From Campylobacterales bacterium (GTDB lineage Bacteria > Campylobacterota > Campylobacteria > Campylobacterales > Arcobacteraceae), in assembly GCA_016784825.1 (NCBI GenBank), contig JADHTT010000009.1, forward strand, positions 1 through 12,154: 12,154 nucleotides of DNA, written 5' to 3'. Below are positions 7,439 to 12,154 of the stretch, piece after piece (within the stretch, counting starts at the first letter, position 1; the number at the start of each line of letters is the position of its first letter). A model generated the notes under the pieces. It saw only the letters and a list, made by a program, of their open reading frames with translations, was not told the origin of the DNA and did not search any database. A program made the translations under genes and the position numbers.

Positions 7439-8407
7439 TCATCCTCCCGTTTCATAAAAAGCTCTACTAGAAATTTCTCCATCTTCACTAGTTGACCATT
7501 TATTTTTTTCTGGTTTATTAGCCAATACAGTATCTAATATTTTGCACGCACCATCAATATCATTACTTTCTACTGCCTCTTTGATACTTAATGCATCTTC
7601 AAAATATAAGCATGGTATCAAGAAACCTTCTGCAGTTAGTCTAATTCTATTACATGACTCACAAAAGTCATCACCATATGGTTCAATAATACCAAACTGG
7701 TAACCATTTTCTAATTCATAGTATTGTGCTGGTGAAGAGTTTTTTCTTGGCACTTTAGTAAATTTATATTTTGTAGCAATCAATTCCAAAAGATCAGCAC
7801 TTTTAAATCCTTTTAAATCAGATTTTGCAAAACTATTTTCCATATACTCAATATATCGTACGGGATAGTTTCGATCCATACAATATTCAAGGATATCAAT
7901 AATCTCATCACCATTTACATCTTTCATTGGCACACAATTAATTTTAACTTTTAATCCAGCTTTACTAGCTGCATCTAAACCATTTAATACTGTAGACAAT
8001 ACATCTTTTTGGGCAACATGGTGTGCTACTTCTGGCTTTAGACTATCAAGAGATACATTGATTCTCTTAAGTCCTGCATCCTTAAGATTTTGTGCGGCAC
8101 TTGGCAATAAATATCCATTTGTAGTAAGCGCTAGATCAATATCTGGTTTATAGTCATGTATCATCTTAATAAATACATCTAAACCTTCTCTTAAAAGTGG
8201 TTCTCCACCAGTAATTCTAATCTTATTTACACCATTATCTATAGCTACTTTTACAAACTTGAACATATCTTCATAGCTCATAATATTTTCTTTTGGTACC
8301 CACGAAAATGGTTTTTCGGGCATACAATATTGACATCGAAAGTTACATCTTTCAGTAACAGATATTCTTAAATAGTTTACCTCTCTACCAAATCCATCTA
8401 TAAGCAT
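7439..8407 (-). CDS. moaA: GTP 3',8-cyclase MoaA
   Basis: A 322-residue radical SAM enzyme that, with MoaC, turns GTP into cyclic pyranopterin monophosphate, the first step to molybdenum cofactor. The N-terminal radical SAM cluster is C21-x3-C25-x2-C28 within [13 protein letters not shown], followed by the SAM-binding GGEPLLR at 67-73. The second, substrate-binding cluster is C249-x2-C252-x13-C266. The protein ends in the conserved double glycine needed for catalysis. All key residues are present, at normal length. The ATG at 8405-8407 follows GAGGGA. No moaC or other Mo-cofactor gene is nearby. Its presence implies molybdo- or tungsto-enzymes such as nitrate reductase or formate dehydrogenase elsewhere in the genome, which is inference. 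It is divergent from argB across 73 bases. Confidence 0.97.
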   Translation of the reverse strand: MLIDGFGREVNYLRISVTERCNFRCQYCMPEKPFSWVPKENIMSYEDMFKFVKVAIDNGVNKIRITGGEPLLREGLDVFIKMIHDYKPDIDLALTTNGYLLPSAAQNLKDAGLKRINVSLDSLKPEVAHHVAQKDVLSTVLNGLDAASKAGLKVKINCVPMKDVNGDEIIDILEYCMDRNYPVRYIEYMENSFAKSDLKGFKSADLLELIATKYKFTKVPRKNSSPAQYYELENGYQFGIIEPYGDDFCESCNRIRLTAEGFLIPCLYFEDALSIKEAVESNDIDGACKILDTVLANKPEKNKWSTSEDGEISSRAFYETGG

Positions 8408-8432
8408 TTAAGTCCCTCAAGTTAATTTTAGA

Positions 8433-8439
8433 TATAATA
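8433..8439. promoter_or_regulatory. Symmetric -10 element between moaA and argB
   Basis: TATAATA reads as TATTATA on the other strand. On the + strand it predicts a start near 8445 for argB (AAGG at 8468-8471, ATG 8481). On the - strand it predicts a start near 8427 for moaA (GAGGGA at 8413-8418, ATG ending at 8407). Both leaders would be of sensible length. No strong -35 is seen on either side. Confidence 0.5.
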
Positions 8440-8480
8440 GCAAAAATATACTTCTAGAACATTAACTAAGGTCAATAAAT

Positions 8481-9344
8481 ATGCAAATAAAACAAAATAA
8501 GGTAAAAACGCTACTTGATGCATTGCCATATATTAAACAATTCAGAGGGAAAATAGTTGTAATTAAATATGGTGGATCAGCTCAAACATCTCCAGAACTA
8601 CAAGAAAAATTTGCCCAAGACATATCTCTATTGGTACTTACAGGTATTAAGCCAGTAATAGTACACGGTGGTGGAGCAAAAATTTCAAGTATGCTAGAAA
8701 AACTAGATATACCATCAAAATTTGTTGATGGACATAGAGTTACATGTGAAGATAGTATGAAAGTAGTAGAGATGGTACTAAGTGGTGAGATTAATAAAAA
8801 CCTTACATCACTTTTAAATCACCATGGTACAAAATCAATTGGTATTAGTGGTAAAGATAGTAGCTGTATAAAGGCTATAGCAAAAGAAGATGGTAAATTT
8901 GGATATACAGGATTAGTAACAGATATTAATGCCAATGTAATAAATAATCTAATTGATGAAGGATTTGTCCCTGTAATCGCACCAATCGCAGATAGTGCCC
9001 AACCTAATCACCCAGGATTTAATATCAATGCGGATATTGCAGCATCTCAAGTAGCTATTGCTTTACAAGCAAATAAGGTACTATTTTTAACAGATACAAA
9101 AGGTGTATTAAATAAAGATGGTGAACTTTTAAATGATCTAGATAAGTCTGATGTAGATGCTCTAATTGCAGATGGAACAATAGCAGGTGGGATGATACCA
9201 AAAGTTATAAGTTGTACAGATGCTATTGAACACGGAGTTGAAAAGGCACATATTATTGATGGTAGAGTTGAACATTCAATTTTACTAGAACTATTTACAA
9301 GCGATGGTGTAGGTACACAATTTTTACAAAAGGAAAATAATTAA
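8481..9344 (+). CDS. argB: Acetylglutamate kinase
   Basis: A 287-residue cytoplasmic amino acid kinase that phosphorylates N-acetylglutamate, the second step of arginine synthesis. Visible motifs are VVIKYGGSA (K29), VHGGGAKIS at 61-69, DGHRVT at 83-88, VLSGEINKNL, the glycine-rich GISGKDSS, PVIAPIA, NINADIAASQVA, DGTIAGGMIPKV and the C-terminal DGVGTQF. The stretch before the kinase core (VKTLLDALPYIKQFRGK) matches the extra N-terminal helix of arginine-inhibited hexameric enzymes such as those of Pseudomonas and Thermotoga, so feedback inhibition by arginine is likely. That is inferred from family knowledge. Its stop codon overlaps the thrC start by one base (TAATG), which suggests translational coupling. 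No other arg genes are in the window. Confidence 0.96.
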   Translation: MQIKQNKVKTLLDALPYIKQFRGKIVVIKYGGSAQTSPELQEKFAQDISLLVLTGIKPVIVHGGGAKISSMLEKLDIPSKFVDGHRVTCEDSMKVVEMVLSGEINKNLTSLLNHHGTKSIGISGKDSSCIKAIAKEDGKFGYTGLVTDINANVINNLIDEGFVPVIAPIADSAQPNHPGFNINADIAASQVAIALQANKVLFLTDTKGVLNKDGELLNDLDKSDVDALIADGTIAGGMIPKVISCTDAIEHGVEKAHIIDGRVEHSILLELFTSDGVGTQFLQKENN

Positions 9345-10822
9345 TGTTTATAGAAACAAGAGGAAATGATAATCTTAAACCAAAAGAAGTTGAATTTTCA
9401 TATGCTATTTTAAATCCAATGGCATCTTTTGGGGGACTATATGTACCAAAAGAACTACCATCTTTAGATGAAAACTTTTTAGCTAAGCACATTAATACAA
9501 GCTATAAAGAATTAGCTTTTGATATATTAAAAGCATTTAATATAGATATTACCAATGAAGACATCAATACCGCATTGGATTTATACGATAACTTTGATGA
9601 TCCAAAAAACCCATCACCAGTGGTTAAAATCAAAGATGATCTATTTGTAAATGAACAGTACCATGGACCAACAAGAGCATTTAAAGATATGGCACTTCAA
9701 CCATTTGGATCAATTCTTTCATCTGTAGCTAAAAAAATGGGTGAAAACTATCTTATATTAGCAGCAACTTCAGGTGATACAGGGCCAGCTGCATTAAATA
9801 CATTTAAAAATAAAGATGGTATTAAAGTAGCTTGTCTATATCCAGATGGTGGAACAAGTGATGTTCAAAGATTACAAATGGTTACAGAAGATGGATCAAA
9901 CTTAAAAGTAATAGGTATACATGGTAATTTTGATGATGCGCAAAATGCACTAAAAAGACTACTTGATTCTGATACTTTTAAAGCCGAACTAGCTAAAAAC
10001 AATATGAAACTAAGTGCAGCAAACTCTGTAAACTTTGGTAGAATTATTTTTCAAATTGTATACCACTTCCAAAGTTATTTAGAACTATTAAGACAAAATG
10101 AAATTACATTAGGTGAAGAGATATATATCAATGTTCCAAGTGGAAACTTTGGTAATGTTTTAGGTGCTTACTATGCAAAGCTTATGGGACTTCCAGTTAA
10201 AAAACTTCTAGTTTCTTCAAATGAAAACAATATCTTAACTTCTTGGCTTACTACAGGAAAATATGATATTAGAGGTAAAAAATTAATTTTAACAAAATCT
10301 CCTGCTATGGATATCCTAAAATCATCAAATATTGAAAGAGTTATATATGATATGTTTGGAGCTAATAGAACAAAAGAATTAATGGAATCACTTAATACAA
10401 ATGGATACTTTGAACATACAGCACAAGAATTAGCACAACTTCAAGATATATTTGCTGCAACTTATAGTGATGATTCATTTGGATTAAAAACTATAAAAGA
10501 ATTTGCGGACAATGGATATCTTATGGATCCACATACAGCTACATGTATTAAAGGATATGATGAGCTAAGAGAGGACAAGTCAATTAAGACTGTTATATAC
10601 TCTACTGCTGAATGGACTAAGTTCTCTGCTACAGTATTAAATGCTCTTAATGAAGATAACAATAACTATAAAGATATAGATGCAATTGAAAATATTATAG
10701 CTAATCATGGTGCTTCTATACCACAATCAATTCATGACCTATTTGATGCTAAAATCAATCATGACACAGTAATTGATAAAAAAGACATTGAGAAAGAGAT
10801 AGTAAACTTTATCTCAAACTAA
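9344..10822 (+). CDS. thrC: Threonine synthase
   Basis: A 492-residue PLP enzyme that converts O-phosphohomoserine to threonine, the last step of the pathway. Landmarks are the N-terminal ETRG and MASFGGLYVP, the PLP-binding lysine K114 in HGPTRAFKDMALQPFG, ATSGDTGPAALN, YPDGGTSDVQRLQM and the phosphate-binding PSGNFGNVLGAYYAK. The length and the early FGGLYVP motif place it with the longer threonine synthases rather than the short class of about 350 residues. It has its own AAGGAAA ribosome site inside the 3' end of argB and starts on the last base of the argB stop, so the two are one unit. It ends at TAA 10820-10822, directly against the stop codon of the opposing sirtuin gene. Confidence 0.96.
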   Translation: MFIETRGNDNLKPKEVEFSYAILNPMASFGGLYVPKELPSLDENFLAKHINTSYKELAFDILKAFNIDITNEDINTALDLYDNFDDPKNPSPVVKIKDDLFVNEQYHGPTRAFKDMALQPFGSILSSVAKKMGENYLILAATSGDTGPAALNTFKNKDGIKVACLYPDGGTSDVQRLQMVTEDGSNLKVIGIHGNFDDAQNALKRLLDSDTFKAELAKNNMKLSAANSVNFGRIIFQIVYHFQSYLELLRQNEITLGEEIYINVPSGNFGNVLGAYYAKLMGLPVKKLLVSSNENNILTSWLTTGKYDIRGKKLILTKSPAMDILKSSNIERVIYDMFGANRTKELMESLNTNGYFEHTAQELAQLQDIFAATYSDDSFGLKTIKEFADNGYLMDPHTATCIKGYDELREDKSIKTVIYSTAEWTKFSATVLNALNEDNNNYKDIDAIENIIANHGASIPQSIHDLFDAKINHDTVIDKKDIEKEIVNFISN

Positions 10823-11542
10823 CTAATTTGAGGAGTCTAAAAACTCCTCAATATCATCTGAAATTTGATGAATTGCTACACTTGCATTATCATAAATAAC
10901 TTTTGAAAATAAGTTTTCCTCTATAGCATCACTTGGTTCTAAATTATTTAAGATTGAGAAATCAACAAAATTTGCAATTGTATTTACACCAATTACATTT
11001 CCACTTGTACCAATAACAACAAACATTTCACAATCATTAAGTTCTTCATTTAGTTTCTCATACATAGGTGCCATTTCACCAAAAAATACTATATTTGGGT
11101 GTAGTTTACTACCACAATCATCACATACCCCGCCATTACAACTTTCAATAGAATCATATTCTATATTATAAACTCTGCCACAATACTCATCTACACATCT
11201 AACTTCTGGCAAAAATCCATGCAAATGAATAAGCTCATCACTATTCATTCCTGCTTTTTCAAATAAGTTATCAACATTTTGTGTAATAATAGCAATTTCA
11301 TTTGGATACTTTTTTTTCAATTCGTTAATAATATAATGTGCATCATTTGGTTTTTTGTCTTTTATGTCAAGTCTTCTTTTATCATAAAATTCTAAAGTAA
11401 GTTGTTCATTCTTTTCTAAACTATCATAATTACAAACAATGCTTACATCATAATTATCCCAAAGCCCTCCACTATCTCTAAATGTAGATATACCAGATTC
11501 TGCACTAATTCCTGCTCCACTTAAGATGATTACTTTTGCCAT
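10823..11542 (-). CDS. cobB: Sir2-family NAD-dependent protein deacylase (CobB-like)
   Basis: A 239-residue cytoplasmic sirtuin that removes acyl groups from protein lysines using NAD+. The motifs are GAGISAESGISTFRD (9-23), TQNVDNL (87-93), catalytic H108 in HLHG, four zinc cysteines (C116, C121, C140, C143), FFGE and VIGTSGNV. Y53 and R56 in FYDKRR form the YxxR pair that marks class III sirtuins (E. coli CobB, human SIRT5) and favours succinyl or malonyl lysine, so desuccinylation is a likely second activity. The usual DNLHE reads DNLFE here. Start ATG 11540-11542 follows AAAGGAT. A -10 TATAAT lies on the minus strand at 11574-11579. It converges on thrC with no spacer and is divergent from the small antitoxin-like gene. 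Targets cannot be predicted; acetyl-CoA synthetase is a common one in bacteria. Confidence 0.93.
   Translation of the reverse strand: MAKVIILSGAGISAESGISTFRDSGGLWDNYDVSIVCNYDSLEKNEQLTLEFYDKRRLDIKDKKPNDAHYIINELKKKYPNEIAIITQNVDNLFEKAGMNSDELIHLHGFLPEVRCVDEYCGRVYNIEYDSIESCNGGVCDDCGSKLHPNIVFFGEMAPMYEKLNEELNDCEMFVVIGTSGNVIGVNTIANFVDFSILNNLEPSDAIEENLFSKVIYDNASVAIHQISDDIEEFLDSSN
10828..10851. terminator. Perfect hairpin at the thrC/sirtuin junction, possible bidirectional terminator
   Basis: TTGAGGAGT (10828-10836) and ACTCCTCAA (10843-10851) form a perfect 9-bp stem with a 6-base loop. It lies six bases after the thrC stop, inside the last codons of the opposing sirtuin gene. It is in the right place to end both transcripts. 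Neither side has a strong run of U after the stem; the sirtuin side (ATTAGTTAGTTTG) is the better one. A second, weaker pairing, CTCAAA (10813-10818) with TTTGAG (10827-10832), competes with it. Confidence 0.5.
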
Positions 11543-11566
11543 ATAATATCCTTTATGCTATTTATC

Positions 11567-11595
11567 TTGTAATATTATATCTTTTTTTGTACAAT
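11567..11595. promoter_or_regulatory. Overlapping divergent promoters of the sirtuin and antitoxin-like genes
   Basis: On the + strand TTGTAA (11567-11572), a 17-base gap and TACAAT (11590-11595) predict a start at about 11602, the A of the ATG. On the - strand TATAAT occupies 11574-11579, inside that gap. An 8-base palindrome TTGTACAA (11587-11594) overlaps the plus-strand -10. TATTAT at 11573-11578 is an alternative plus-strand -10. The two promoters could not be occupied at once. Confidence 0.45.
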
Positions 11596-11601
11596 TGCTC
11601 T

Positions 11602-11823
11602 ATGAATAATGATAATATTAACTTTTCACTATCAAGTGATACAATAGAAAATCTACACACATTTAGTCAAATTCTAAATAAAGATTACAATACAATGTTA
11701 AATGAAGCACTCGAGCAATACTTTGAAGATGAACAGCAAAAACTTCTTGAAAAAAATCTTGAAGATGAAAACGCTATGACAAATTTAGACTATAATGAGT
11801 TTTGGGATGGAGTTGATTTATAA
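11602..11823 (+). CDS. Small acidic ribbon-helix-helix/antitoxin-like protein
   Basis: A 73-residue hypothetical protein. The predicted layout is a short strand (about 5-10, NINFSL), a helix (12-25) and a second, longer helix (29-57), then a tail ending NEFWDGVDL. Strand-helix-helix followed by an acidic tail is how many CopG/RelB-type antitoxins look, and the tail resembles the toxin-binding ends of such proteins. It is very acidic (17 Asp/Glu, 3 Lys, no Arg). The strand lacks the basic residues that usually touch DNA, so DNA binding is doubtful. The frame is open back to a TTG at 11536, but that stretch crosses the sirtuin start and promoter. ATG 11602 is preferred, although no Shine-Dalgarno precedes it and the message may be leaderless. 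No toxin gene adjoins; the next gene, 15 bases on, is a membrane protein. Function unknown. Confidence 0.65.
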   Translation: MNNDNINFSLSSDTIENLHTFSQILNKDYNTMLNEALEQYFEDEQQKLLEKNLEDENAMTNLDYNEFWDGVDL

Positions 11824-11838
11824 TAGGAAACTACTAAC

Positions 11839-12154
11839 ATGCCATATCTTTTATTAGCTATATTATTTTATTTACAAAATTTTATAGCATCACTTTTTTT
11901 ATCATTTATATTTATACCCAATATATTTGAGTTTTTAATTATTCTGATACTAGTTATTATATTTTCAAAATTAAAATATTCTAAACTAATTTTATGCTCT
12001 TGGCAATTATTATATTTAATACAATTTAGCTTTATAGCATATTTTGGTACGACTATTACCTATATTGATATCTATCTGTTCTTTACACATATTAAAGAAA
12101 CATTTGAGACATTTCTTGCTATTTATCACTTGGCACTACTGCCATTAATTATAT
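11839..12154 (+). CDS. Multi-pass membrane protein, N-terminal fragment (window edge)
   Basis: The first 105 residues of a protein that runs off the right edge. It is strongly hydrophobic, with likely membrane segments at about residues 4-26, 30-43, 50-70 and 92-105. There is no signal peptide cleavage site. The third and fourth segments are joined by a loop with YIDIYLFFTHIKETFETF. That loop and the segment pattern recall the membrane half of alkaline-phosphatase-superfamily enzymes (phosphoethanolamine transferase or LtaS-like sulfatase proteins), whose catalytic domain would lie beyond the window. This is a weak resemblance, not an identification. The ATG at 11839 has AGGAAA at 11825-11830 with good spacing, which supports translation. 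It starts 15 bases after the antitoxin-like gene and is probably on the same transcript. The very low GC reflects its Phe/Leu/Ile content and need not mean transfer. Confidence 0.75.
   Translation, partial: MPYLLLAILFYLQNFIASLFLSFIFIPNIFEFLIILILVIIFSKLKYSKLILCSWQLLYLIQFSFIAYFGTTITYIDIYLFFTHIKETFETFLAIYHLALLPLII

Noticed and set aside
7469..7478. Palindrome AGAAATTTCT near the moaA 3' end as a terminator
   Set aside because: It is fully AT-rich in the centre with no loop, so it cannot form a stable RNA hairpin.
8452..8459. Palindrome TTCTAGAA in the moaA/argB gap as an operator
   Set aside because: Only eight bases, not extended on either side, and not repeated in the other promoter regions of the window.
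11536..11601. A 22-residue hydrophobic N-terminal extension of the small antitoxin-like protein from a TTG start
   Set aside because: It crosses the sirtuin start codon and both promoters, has no ribosome site, and would put a membrane-like segment on an otherwise soluble acidic protein.
11602..12154. A complete toxin-antitoxin pair
   Set aside because: The second gene is a multi-pass membrane protein start, not a small RNase- or kinase-like toxin, and no other short frame is present beside the antitoxin-like gene.

Overview
The window is AT-rich, densely packed bacterial chromosome. It looks like Campylobacterota (epsilonproteobacteria), probably a free-living Sulfurimonas- or Arcobacter-like lineage. 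The support is AT-rich codon use, AAGGA-type ribosome sites, TATAAT -10 boxes with weak -35 boxes, and an ilvE gene followed directly by an SPFH/band-7 membrane protein gene. From memory, that pair also occurs in Campylobacter jejuni. The genus cannot be fixed by reading alone.

Layout. 1-438 (-): N-terminal part of cobalamin-dependent methionine synthase (metH), cut by the window edge. 510-1751 (+): RhlE-type DEAD-box RNA helicase. 1817-3187 (+): MgtE magnesium channel. 3200-4615 (-): NAD(P)-dependent aldehyde dehydrogenase of unknown substrate. 4711-7435 (+): a likely operon of ilvE, an SPFH/band-7 membrane protein and fused hisIE. 7439-8407 (-): moaA, molybdenum cofactor synthesis. 8481-10822 (+): argB-thrC, overlapping by one base. 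10823-11542 (-): Sir2-type protein deacylase. 11602-11823 (+): a 73-residue acidic protein resembling ribbon-helix-helix antitoxins. 11839 to the end (+): start of a multi-pass membrane protein.

The content is mostly housekeeping: methionine, branched-chain amino acid, histidine, arginine and threonine synthesis is spread over several small units rather than pathway operons, together with magnesium uptake, RNA remodelling and cofactor synthesis. No stretch over 300 bases lacks a gene. No tRNA, rRNA, insertion sequence, CRISPR array or integration site was seen.

I found no convincing new system. The points most worth a second look are at the right end: an orphan antitoxin-like gene with no visible Shine-Dalgarno, whose promoter overlaps the divergent sirtuin promoter, leading into a membrane protein instead of a toxin. 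Others are a strong hairpin inside the 3' end of the sirtuin gene, where thrC and the sirtuin gene converge with no gap, and a recurring symmetric TAnnnTA -10 element in all four divergent intergenic regions.
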